From assembly GCA_021732975.1 (NCBI GenBank), contig JAKFWC010000010.1, forward strand, positions 186,001-250,000: DNA of 64,000 nt, given 5' to 3'. The position numbers and the translations under genes are program-made. The notes under the pieces are model-generated. The model made no database searches. It was not told the DNA's origin and was given only the letters and a program-made list of their open reading frames with translations. The stretch comes from Planctomycetaceae bacterium (GTDB lineage: Bacteria > Planctomycetota > Planctomycetia > Planctomycetales > Planctomycetaceae). Below, piece after piece: positions 17,728 through 25,514 of the stretch; the stretch's first letter is position 1, and each line of letters begins with the position of its first letter.

Positions 17728-20714
17728 TCACGGTGTTGGTCGTCCCAACGTCGTAGCACATGAAATTGCGGACGGCCTTCGATGATCACCACTTCTCTGT
17801 CGGCGGGAATCTGCTCGAACTGCTGAGTGATTCCCGATGGCCAGCGAATCTCCATCTGATCCACGATGCGGGCGCTCCCCAAACCGATGACCAACAACCG
17901 TTCGTTGCTCGACTGGTTGCCATCTCCGGCTGTGAGCTGCCGCATCAGCCGTCGGCCGTCTACGGTGATGATGACGGTGGTTCCAATGGCATCGCGTTCG
18001 GATTGGACGCCGCGTAAGCGTAAACCCAACGCATGGCCGGTGGATTCCGTCGTGTTCGTCAGCAGCGCGGCCGGTCGGTCGAGATGCGAAATGACGACAT
18101 CATCCCGGCCGTCGCGATTCCAATCGAGACGAGCCATGCCGCGGCCCAGCGATGGTTCGGTAAAGAAACTACCGAGCGACTCTGCTGAACGTTCCACGAA
18201 GCGGCCTTGCCCGACGTTACTCAGAAACTGTGGAGGCATGCGGTACGGTTTTCCGTGATCTTCCAGATTATTGACATGCCCATTCGTGATGAGCAGATCG
18301 AGCCGACCATCCAGTTCTCCGTCGACGAACTGCGTTCCCCAGCCGACATACGGCAGCGACACCGCCCCCAATCCCGCGGCGTGGGTTTCGTCGCTGAAGT
18401 GCAAGTCGGCGTACTGGCGGTACAGCGTATTGGTCTCCATCTCGAAGTTGGTGACGAACAGATCGAGTTGACCATCATCGTCAACATCACCCACGGCGGC
18501 CCCCATCCCCGAGTTGAAACGGCCATCGCGGTCCAGCGCGACTCCCGCGGATAAGCCTTGCTCAACGAATAAGGGTGGATCGCCGCGCTGAGGAGTTTGA
18601 TTCACAAACAGAAAGTTGGGGCCGACATCGTTGATGACGTAGAGACACAGTCGTCCGGTGCCAGCGAAATCCGCAGCAATCACACCCAAGCCCTTACCGG
18701 GTGTGAGATCCATCCCCGCGGCTTGGGTCATCTCTTCAAAGCGGCCATCCCCGCCATTGACATAAAACCGATCCGTGGCAGCAGGGAATGACTGGGGTAA
18801 ACACGAACGGGCAATGCCATCGGCCCCGCCGCACATGCGTTCAAACAAGTCGTCACCAGCGAGATAATTCACCACGTAGAGATCGGGGAGCGAGTCGCCG
18901 TTGAAGTCGGCAAGCACCGTGCTGACGGAGTAGTCGTCGCCCGCGATGCCGGCAACTGTGGTGACATCGGCCCAGGTGCCGTCGCCGTTGTTATGCCAGA
19001 ATCGATTGCCGCCGATGTTCGCCACATACACATCGGGAAAGCCATCATCGTCAACGTCGCCAACGGTCGCACCTTGGCCGAAACTTTCTTCGAATAATCC
19101 TGATGTTGTGGTGACATCTTCGTATCGCCCATCGCCCGTGTTCCGGAAGAGTTGATCGGTCGGCCGGGGTACCTGCTCTCGTGGCCACGGTCCGCCTTGG
19201 GGAAAGTACAGGTCGGGCCAACCGTCGCCGTCGTAATCGAGCACAGCGGCCCCGCCGCCGGTGATTTCGGACATTCGCACCAACCCGCGGGAAGGATCGC
19301 CGCCGTTGTTGTAGCGGAACGTCAAACCGGCCTGGGCTGCCCGGTCAGCAAAGGTGACGGGAAATTCCGGCTCACTGGTCGACGGTGAGTGAGAATCCAT
19401 CCGCGATGGCGAGCGGGAACGAACTTCGGACTCAGTGAACTTCAGGGGGATGCGGGTGGACGCTGCCGCGCGGACCGTACCGAGTGCGGCCATTTGCGGT
19501 TCGACCCGCCGCAGCGAATCGCCAACCCATGTTGCGAATGGATGCTGGCTTCCCGCCAGTTGCGCCCAACCACGTGCTTCCCATAACAACCCCGCGGCTT
19601 CCGCCGCTTCGACGGCGCGCTGAAAGTCGGCCGACTCCTGCACCCGGTACGCCAACTCCGCGGACCTTGCATAGAGTTCCAGTCGCTGCGCCCGATCAAG
19701 AAAAGGAGCAGCATCCTTGGCTCGGTCCTGAGCAACGAGTAACTGACCGAGGCGATAGCAGGTCGCGGCATGATCGGGATCGCGTTGATAGGCTTCCCCG
19801 TAGAACCACAGGGCGTCGTTCGGTTGATTGTGTTGTTGGGCCCACTCGCCGCGTAGCCGCCAAACGGCCGGATGTGCGGCGATCTCATCTGTAAGCTTCG
19901 ATTCCCATTCAGCAAACGCGGATGCGCTATTCTGCTCGAACAAGCAACGACCGCGCAAGACCTGTGCCTCCAGTGCAAATCGCGGCTCAGTCGTCATCCG
20001 TTGCAGGGACTGCAGTGCGGCGGCGTAGTCCTTGCGCTCGATGGCGACTCGGGCCAGTCCCAGCAGTACGCCATTATCGTCGGGATGCGCAGCAGCGTAC
20101 GCCCGCAATGTCTCTGGACTCTCTAACGCCCGGTCGCCCAAACTGAAAATGTATAAGTCCGCCGCAGTGTGTTTCCCCGCGCGAATGATGGCCAGACGGT
20201 GCCCAGCCGATTCCCACCACCGCGATTCGATTCCCAGAAGAAAGGCCAACCGGTTATGGGCCGTCACATGCCCGGGGTCGATTCCCAACGCCCGCTGAAA
20301 CTGGTCTTCCGCCAGTTCGAGATTCCGGAGTTTGAACAAAGCCAGATCACCACACTCGGTGCGCGCGGTCAGCGACACATTTTCGACAGCGTCGGGTATC
20401 CGCTCAAAGAATTTGTACGCCTCATGAAAGCGACCCTGTGCAGCCGCGATGCGACCGACGAGCAACAATCCCGGTGGTGAATCGGTGTCACGAGCCATCA
20501 CCCGCCTGGCCAGCGCGTCGGCCTTGGCGAACTCTCGATCAGCGAGAGCTAATTCCCCCTGGCAAATCAGTTGGTCGATGGACGGACGCCACAGCACGAC
20601 GATGCTGCAGACTGCCGCCAGACCGAGGACCAGGATGGCCCCGTATCGTACTGCTCCTTTCATCACAGCAGACAAAGATTGCGGCGGAGCCGATGCCGGC
20701 GGGCTTTCATTCAT
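17724..20714 (-). CDS. TPR, FG-GAP repeat and ASPIC/UnbV domain protein
   Basis: The 996-residue product has a membrane helix (AILVLGLAAVCSIVVLW, about residues 27-43). The next 380 residues are TPR-like helices, then comes an FG-GAP propeller (DYDGDGWPDLYF, DVDDDGFPDVY, DVDDDGQLDLF), and the C-terminus is an ASPIC/UnbV domain with VDQMEIRWPSGITQ. It matches the order and many blocks of the protein at 7533-10559, so the two appear paralogous. AAGGCGACC lies eleven bases before the ATG. Its stop codon overlaps by four bases the stop of the SCO1 fusion gene (a shared TTAA), so the two transcripts must run into each other. It is probably periplasmic and membrane-anchored; no activity is known. 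Confidence 0.88.
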   Translation of the reverse strand: MNESPPASAPPQSLSAVMKGAVRYGAILVLGLAAVCSIVVLWRPSIDQLICQGELALADREFAKADALARRVMARDTDSPPGLLLVGRIAAAQGRFHEAYKFFERIPDAVENVSLTARTECGDLALFKLRNLELAEDQFQRALGIDPGHVTAHNRLAFLLGIESRWWESAGHRLAIIRAGKHTAADLYIFSLGDRALESPETLRAYAAAHPDDNGVLLGLARVAIERKDYAAALQSLQRMTTEPRFALEAQVLRGRCLFEQNSASAFAEWESKLTDEIAAHPAVWRLRGEWAQQHNQPNDALWFYGEAYQRDPDHAATCYRLGQLLVAQDRAKDAAPFLDRAQRLELYARSAELAYRVQESADFQRAVEAAEAAGLLWEARGWAQLAGSQHPFATWVGDSLRRVEPQMAALGTVRAAASTRIPLKFTESEVRSRSPSRMDSHSPSTSEPEFPVTFADRAAQAGLTFRYNNGGDPSRGLVRMSEITGGGAAVLDYDGDGWPDLYFPQGGPWPREQVPRPTDQLFRNTGDGRYEDVTTTSGLFEESFGQGATVGDVDDDGFPDVYVANIGGNRFWHNNGDGTWADVTTVAGIAGDDYSVSTVLADFNGDSLPDLYVVNYLAGDDLFERMCGGADGIARSCLPQSFPAATDRFYVNGGDGRFEEMTQAAGMDLTPGKGLGVIAADFAGTGRLCLYVINDVGPNFLFVNQTPQRGDPPLFVEQGLSAGVALDRDGRFNSGMGAAVGDVDDDGQLDLFVTNFEMETNTLYRQYADLHFSDETHAAGLGAVSLPYVGWGTQFVDGELDGRLDLLITNGHVNNLEDHGKPYRMPPQFLSNVGQGRFVERSAESLGSFFTEPSLGRGMARLDWNRDGRDDVVISHLDRPAALLTNTTESTGHALGLRLRGVQSERDAIGTTVIITVDGRRLMRQLTAGDGNQSSNERLLVIGLGSARIVDQMEIRWPSGITQQFEQIPADREVVIIEGRPQFHVLRRWDDQHRD

Positions 20715-21117
20715 GCGCAGTGGTCGCCTTGAATCGCGGATTGGAACCCGATGGCAGTCGGGAGACTTCCGGTCAGCATCCCTGCAAGCGACGAGCGCCG
20801 TCGATTCGGTATGGACATCTCGACGGCATTGTAGCTCGGTGAGGAACCACGGTAACCCGATTCCGCGGGCATCGGGAAATCTGGTGTCGCCGTAACATGC
20901 ACGAGCCGGAAGCGTGAGCGACGGACACTTTACTTCAGAAGGACCGCATCGGAAGAAGATCTCCGTCTCTCACGCTTCCGGCTCGTGGAAGAGCATTTCC
21001 CGGAAATCTGACGTATTATGAATATGAATGAGTGGTCAAATGTGGCCGTTCCCTTCCTGATATCGGACGCCGTGCTTTCCGCAGGGTGTTTCGATTAACC
21101 CGTGGCGCGCTGTTTCC
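20715..21117. other. Divergent intergenic region with an inverted-repeat element
   Basis: About 400 bases between the minus-strand TPR-FG-GAP gene and the GntR gene. Apart from the inverted repeat listed separately at 20900-20987, it holds no open frame that I can support. Promoters for both genes are expected here, but I see no clear consensus. Confidence 0.55.
20900..20987. repeat. Intergenic inverted repeat, family A
   Basis: The arms 20900-20925 and 20962-20987 are 26 bases long, are reverse complements at 25 of 26 positions, and have a 36-base spacer. The core reads GAGCCGGAAGCG. A diverged second copy of the same element lies at 25438-25514. The structure can fold into a long hairpin, as REP- or MITE-like elements do. 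No transposase gene lies nearby, so if mobile it would depend on a protein from elsewhere. Confidence 0.85.
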
Positions 21118-22128
21118 ATGTCCGAACCTGCACGCGAATTGTTGGAAAAACGCGTCTATGAACATCTGCTCGGGCAACTCTCCGCGCGGCAGTATGCGGT
21201 GGGCGAACATCTTAAAGCCGCAAAACTGGCCGAAGATCTCGATGTCAGTCGTTCCACGGTCCGCAAGGCGTTGACGCGGTTGATCGACGATGGTTGGGTT
21301 GAGCTTGCACCGTCCGGGCGACCGTTCATTGCTCGTTTGCCACGCCGCAGTCGAAAGTCGACACCGCACACCTTTGATTACACCAATCAAACCGAAGCGA
21401 CGTACTGGTCGGTGTTTCATCAGATTCTGCGCGGCGGCTTTCGCCCCGGGGCGAACGTCAACCCGCAACTGATGGCCGACAAACTCGGTGTCAGTTTGGG
21501 AACCGTCCGGCAAGCGCTGGACTGGTTGACCCGCGACGGACTGCTGGTTCGACTTCCGCGCCGCGGCTGGCAGTTCGTCTCGCCGAGTTGGGATGAAGTC
21601 GTCGACACCGTACAACTGCGGGTGATGCTGGAATCGGAGTCCATCCATCGAGCCTGTGCGCGAGTGCAGCCCGAAGTGCTGGATCAACTGGAAGCGGAGA
21701 CGAATCGTATTCTCGAGTCGGTGAACGATGTTGCCGAATGGGATCGTCGCCAAGCCGACTATTTCTTCCATCGCACACTCGCCGAGCAGAGCGGCAGCTC
21801 GATTCTGACGGAGATGCTCGATCCGCTCATTCGCCGCAGCATGTTCGTGGGCGTGAGTTATCCCATTGGCAAGCCGCACGCCACCCGGGCCTTTCTGGAA
21901 CACCGGCACATTCTGAATTCGCTGAGGAAGAAGGATGAAACCGCAGCGTTACAGTGCCTGCACACTCACATTACCCGCTGGCTGAACGCGATGCTCAGCC
22001 AGCACGATCCGGAAACGTTAGCCAAGATCGCGGCCAGCAGCGCGGCCCTACCAGTGAATCTCGGTGACCGGCCGGAAGGCACAATTCTCCCCACAGTCCC
22101 GGAGCGTGAAAGCATTCTCAGCCATTGA
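21118..22128 (+). CDS. GntR-family regulator with two winged-helix domains and FCD-type C-terminus
   Basis: The 336-residue product has two GntR-type winged-helix domains in series. The first is at about residues 8-75 (AAKLAEDLDVSRSTVRKALTRL), the second at about 95-155 (NPQLMADKLGVSLGTVRQALDWL, then GWQFVSP). A helical ligand-binding domain of the FCD kind follows (about 165-300: VQLRVMLESESIHRACA, FHRTLAEQSGS, EHRHILNSLRKKDETAA). FCD regulators respond to carboxylic acids and often bind a metal. Most GntR proteins have only one DNA-binding domain, so the doubling is unusual. It probably controls the following enzymes (22343-25412). No strong ribosome site precedes the ATG. Confidence 0.88.
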   Translation: MSEPARELLEKRVYEHLLGQLSARQYAVGEHLKAAKLAEDLDVSRSTVRKALTRLIDDGWVELAPSGRPFIARLPRRSRKSTPHTFDYTNQTEATYWSVFHQILRGGFRPGANVNPQLMADKLGVSLGTVRQALDWLTRDGLLVRLPRRGWQFVSPSWDEVVDTVQLRVMLESESIHRACARVQPEVLDQLEAETNRILESVNDVAEWDRRQADYFFHRTLAEQSGSSILTEMLDPLIRRSMFVGVSYPIGKPHATRAFLEHRHILNSLRKKDETAALQCLHTHITRWLNAMLSQHDPETLAKIAASSAALPVNLGDRPEGTILPTVPERESILSH

Positions 22129-22348
22129 TGCAGCCGTTCTCGTTCAGATCGAGATTGGCACGGCCGCCCTACGGCGAACTGCAAAAAATCTACAAAAAAC
22201 ACTTTCGGCTCACAGCCCGTTCGTGGTAGCATTCCAAGACCATTGTCAACGAAGTTTCTCGCGATGTGGCTGGCCTTTGCACTCGGGGCTGCCGTCATGA
22301 CACGAGATGGATGTTTGCCCCTTTTCTGGACACCGATGCTGAGTGCGT

Positions 22349-23233
22349 ATGCTTCCTGCCGAACCATTGTGTTACGAGTTCGACCGGCATCGGTCGCCCA
22401 AGGCGGAGATTTCCCCGGGCGAGACGTTGGTTGTGGAATCGGAAGACGCGCTCTCGGGGCAATTGCGCACCCCGGCGGACCGCCGCGACAAGCAGGCGAT
22501 GCCGTGGAGCAACCCCGTTAACGGTCCGATTTTTGTGCGGGGAGCGGAACTTGGGGATGCGCTCGCGGTCCACATCATCAGCATCGAACCGCTGATCGGC
22601 CAATGTGCGACCTACACCGGCGGGCCGAAATGGCTCGCCGAATGGCTCGGAGCCAGCCCGTCCCAAAACGTCCGCATCTGTCCCATTCGTGCGGGACAGA
22701 TTCATTGGAATGATGAGATTACGATTCCCTATGCACCGATGCTCGGTTGCCTGGGGACCGCCCCTGATTGGGGGACACCCACCACCGGCCCGGCCGGAAA
22801 TCACGGCGGCAATCTTGATCTAATCGAAGTCTGCCCCGGAAACGCTGTCTTGCTGCCGGTCTTCGTGCCGGGCGGATATCTCTATCTGGGCGACGCCCAC
22901 GCCGCACAAGGACACGGCGAGTTGTCAGCCACCGGGCTGGAAATGCCCGCGCGGACGACGATTCGTGTCGACTTGATCAAACAAGCGCGATTGCCCGGAC
23001 CGCGCATCATCGCCCCGGGGGAATTGATCGCGGTCGCGGTCGCCACACCGCTGGATCGAGCGCTGTCCGAAGCCTACGCCCGGTTGATCCTCTGGCTGGA
23101 AGCCGATTACGGCTGGGACCGCTGGCAGGCATACGACTTGCTCACCCATGTGGGACAGATTTCCATCGGCCATTACACCACCGGCGCCGTCGCAGCGAAG
23201 ATCGCCAAACGGTATGTCACTCCCGCGAGATAG
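22349..23233 (+). CDS. Acetamidase/formamidase family protein
   Basis: About 294 residues from the ATG at 22349 (a GTG at 22343 would add two). The sequence follows the FmdA/AmdA acetamidase/formamidase family: the early GETLVVESEDALSGQL block, GPIFVRGAELGDALAVHI, then APMLGCLGTAP, PAGNHGGNLDL and LPVFVPGGYLYLGDAHAAQGHGE in the middle, and SIGHYTTGAVAAKIAKRY near the end. Enzymes of this family release ammonia from short-chain amides; the His and Asp residues of the GDAHAAQGHGE segment belong to the conserved core. The GntR gene upstream and two further enzyme genes downstream suggest a small-amide or organic-acid catabolic operon. The 20-base gap to the next gene supports an operon. Confidence 0.88.
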   Translation: MLPAEPLCYEFDRHRSPKAEISPGETLVVESEDALSGQLRTPADRRDKQAMPWSNPVNGPIFVRGAELGDALAVHIISIEPLIGQCATYTGGPKWLAEWLGASPSQNVRICPIRAGQIHWNDEITIPYAPMLGCLGTAPDWGTPTTGPAGNHGGNLDLIEVCPGNAVLLPVFVPGGYLYLGDAHAAQGHGELSATGLEMPARTTIRVDLIKQARLPGPRIIAPGELIAVAVATPLDRALSEAYARLILWLEADYGWDRWQAYDLLTHVGQISIGHYTTGAVAAKIAKRYVTPAR

Positions 23234-23253
23234 CAGAGCCCGTTTGGGAAAGA

Positions 23254-24150
23254 ATGTGCATGCTGGTCGACACACACACGAACCTGATGTGGTATCCCGA
23301 GCATTACTCGACGGAGTTTGTGAAGTTCGCGCTGCATGCCAAGAAGGCCAAGATGCGGATGACGCCGGATGTCTATTACGCCGGTGCCGACAAGGATGAG
23401 TTCAACTCGTTCGACTCCCGTCCCGAGCAATTGCTGGAAGCGACGAAGAACTGCGACAAGGTGATCGTCTTCGGCATCAAGGCCCGCTTCTCCGGAATTG
23501 TCGCCGATCAGGAACTCATCGCCAGATTTGTGAGTGAACAGGCCGACCGTTTCATCGGCTGGTGCTCCGTCGATCCGAACGATCCTGACTGTGCCGACGA
23601 ACTGGAACACTACATCACCGGGCTCGGCTTCCGTGGCCTGAAAGTGTCGCCGATCTATCAGAACTGGGATCCCACCGATCCGCGGCATATCCGGTTGTTC
23701 AAGAAGGCCGAGCAACTCGGCATCCCGGTCAACATTCATCAGGGGACCACGTTTGTTCGCCCTTCGCCTTTGAAGTATGCGAACCCGATCCTGCTGGAAG
23801 ACATTGCAGTCGCGTGTCCCGACCTGCGGTTGATCATCGCCCACATGGGGCATCCGTGGGAGACCGAGTGCATCGCACTGATCCGCAAGCATCCCAACCT
23901 CTACGCCAACGTCTCGGCGTTGCACTATCGACCGTGGCGGCACTGGCAGGCGTTTATCACCGCGCTGGAATACGGTGTCGAACACAAGCTGATCTTCGGT
24001 TCCGACTTCCCGTCCGCCACGCCTGAGCAACTCATCGCCGGACTGCACAAAGTGAACGACATCGTGGCGGGGACCAACTTTCCGAAATTTCCGGAAGAGG
24101 CTCTGCACCGCATCATCTATGAGAACTGGAAGCAAGTGATCGATCTTTAA
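23254..24150 (+). CDS. Metal-dependent amidohydrolase (TIM-barrel, amidohydrolase_2 type)
   Basis: The 298-residue product has the TIM-barrel amidohydrolase signature: an N-terminal DTHTN, GFRGLKVSPIYQNWDP in the middle, INIH-like VNIHQG, IIAHMGHPWETE, then NVSALHYRP, and FGSDFPSATPEQ near the C-terminus. In the family, the first strand usually carries HxH; here it is H-T-N, so the second histidine is replaced and one metal ligand may be missing. The usual Asp of the FGSDFP block is present. Family members act on carboxylated or amide substrates as decarboxylases or hydrolases. It lies 20 bases after the formamidase gene, with GGGAAAGA before the ATG, and probably belongs to the same transcript. 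Confidence 0.85.
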   Translation: MCMLVDTHTNLMWYPEHYSTEFVKFALHAKKAKMRMTPDVYYAGADKDEFNSFDSRPEQLLEATKNCDKVIVFGIKARFSGIVADQELIARFVSEQADRFIGWCSVDPNDPDCADELEHYITGLGFRGLKVSPIYQNWDPTDPRHIRLFKKAEQLGIPVNIHQGTTFVRPSPLKYANPILLEDIAVACPDLRLIIAHMGHPWETECIALIRKHPNLYANVSALHYRPWRHWQAFITALEYGVEHKLIFGSDFPSATPEQLIAGLHKVNDIVAGTNFPKFPEEALHRIIYENWKQVIDL

Positions 24151-24167
24151 CCGCATGTTGGACTCCG

Positions 24168-24245
24168 GTGTGCCACGGCTCTGTGAGCCGTGCAAAGTTG
24201 GTAAACGCCAGGCAACGATGCACGGCCGACACGGCCGTGGCACAC
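24168..24245. repeat. Intergenic inverted repeat, family B
   Basis: Arms 24168-24194 and 24219-24245 are 27 bases each, reverse complements at 23 of 27 positions, with a 24-base spacer. Each arm also folds on itself with a perfect seven-base stem around CACGGC. A short remnant of similar sequence (GTGTGACACGGCTCTGTG) lies near 1241. It sits between the amidohydrolase and the enolase-superfamily gene and could act as a transcript-processing or termination structure. Confidence 0.8.
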
Positions 24246-24296
24246 GGAAACGCGACTTGCCGCAACACACGCCCCCCACCAAGGCCCGCCTGTTCC

Positions 24297-25412
24297 ATGA
24301 AAATTGATCGCATTGAAGCCATTCCGGTGCGCGTCCCCCTGAAAGCCGGGTGGACCACCAAGACCGCGCATGGCATTCACGCCACATCGGATTATGTCAT
24401 CATCCGCATCGGGACCGATGAGGGAATTGTCGGCCTCGGTGAAGCCACCGTCGCCGCGCGCTGGACTGGCGAGACCAGCGGCACCGGCGTGAGCGTCATC
24501 CGCGAACTCCTCGCCCCGGCGCTCATGGGACAGAATCCGCTGCACATCACGCGTCTCCGTCATGTCATGGACCGCGTCCTCAAACAACACCCTTTCACCA
24601 AGTGCGGGTTGGAAATGGCATTGTGGGATATCGCCGGGAAAGCGGCGGGGATGCCCATCTGCCAATTGCTCGGCGGACCGGTTCGCGAATCGATGTCGAT
24701 CAAGCTGGTGATCGGCGCCTACGACAACACCGCGGCAGTCAAACTCGCCGAGCGCTTCCTGGAAATGGGCGTCCAGTGTCTGAAGGTGAAGACGGGCCTT
24801 GATCCCATGGGAGACATTGCACGAGTAAAAGCGGTGCGAGCAGTCGCCGGTCCAGACATTCCCATCTCGATCGATTCCAACTGCGGTTGGAATGTGACGA
24901 CCGCAAGACTCACGTTGCAGCGACTGGCGTCCGAGAATGTGTTACTCGCCGAGCAACCCATTCCGCCGAACGATCCCGCCGCGATGGCATCCTTGCGGGC
25001 GACGGCACCGATGCCGTTGATGGCGGATGAAAGCGTCTTCACGCTGAGCGATGCCTGGGGACTGGCCCACGCCGGGGCCGTCGATATCTTCAGCGTCTAT
25101 CCTGGCAAGCATGGAGGCATCGCCGGGACGATGGAAGTTGCCCATGTGGCTCAGGCTGCCGGTCTCAAATGTGCGATTGGCAGCAATCTGGAGTTAGGAA
25201 TTGGCACGGCGGCGATGTTGCACGTCGCCGCCGCGTTACCGGTCATCGACAGCGAAGCGTATCCCGCCGATCTCGTGGGACCGTTCTATCATGAAGCCGA
25301 CCTGTTAACCGAACCATTGCGGTTAGGACCACCCGCGGCTTATTGCCCAATGAAACCCGGTTTGGGCGTGGAACTCGACGAAGCTCAATTGAAACGCTGG
25401 CGTGTGGACTAA
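24297..25412 (+). CDS. Enolase-superfamily enzyme, muconate lactonizing/dipeptide epimerase type
   Basis: I start at the ATG at 24297 (MKIDRIEAI), because the open frame upstream covers the inverted repeat; this gives 371 residues. The N-terminal capping domain is followed by the barrel with the expected residues: the KxK motif LKVKTG, the metal ligands in SIDSN (Asp), LAEQP (Glu) and MADES (Asp/Glu), and the second lysine in YPGKHGG. KxK plus a lysine on the sixth strand marks the muconate lactonizing enzyme subgroup (cycloisomerases, o-succinylbenzoate synthase, dipeptide epimerases) rather than mandelate racemase. The substrate cannot be read from the sequence. It follows the amidohydrolase gene in the same direction. 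Confidence 0.9.
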   Translation: MKIDRIEAIPVRVPLKAGWTTKTAHGIHATSDYVIIRIGTDEGIVGLGEATVAARWTGETSGTGVSVIRELLAPALMGQNPLHITRLRHVMDRVLKQHPFTKCGLEMALWDIAGKAAGMPICQLLGGPVRESMSIKLVIGAYDNTAAVKLAERFLEMGVQCLKVKTGLDPMGDIARVKAVRAVAGPDIPISIDSNCGWNVTTARLTLQRLASENVLLAEQPIPPNDPAAMASLRATAPMPLMADESVFTLSDAWGLAHAGAVDIFSVYPGKHGGIAGTMEVAHVAQAAGLKCAIGSNLELGIGTAAMLHVAAALPVIDSEAYPADLVGPFYHEADLLTEPLRLGPPAAYCPMKPGLGVELDEAQLKRWRVD

Positions 25413-25437
25413 GCCGCCGTGATTCGGATTGAATGAC

Positions 25438-25514
25438 GAACCGGAAGCGTAGGCGAAGGATTCTGGGGAACGGAGAACAAAAATGCGAATGTCCGTCGCT
25501 CGCGCTTCCGGCTC
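25438..25514. repeat. Inverted repeat, family A, diverged copy overlapping a gene start
   Basis: Arms 25438-25460 and 25492-25514 are 23 bases, matching at 18 positions, with a 31-base spacer. Sequence of the arms corresponds to the family A element at 20900-20987 (core CCGGAAGCG). The right arm lies inside the following gene and encodes its residues 4-11, at the start of the signal peptide. Confidence 0.8.

Noticed and set aside
24168..24296. Longer N-terminus for the enolase-superfamily enzyme
   Set aside because: The upstream part of the frame is the inverted repeat of family B; the domain itself begins at MKIDRIEAI, as in the family.
25438..25514. CRISPR-like repeat
   Set aside because: Only two inverted arms, no regularly spaced direct repeats, and no cas genes in the window.
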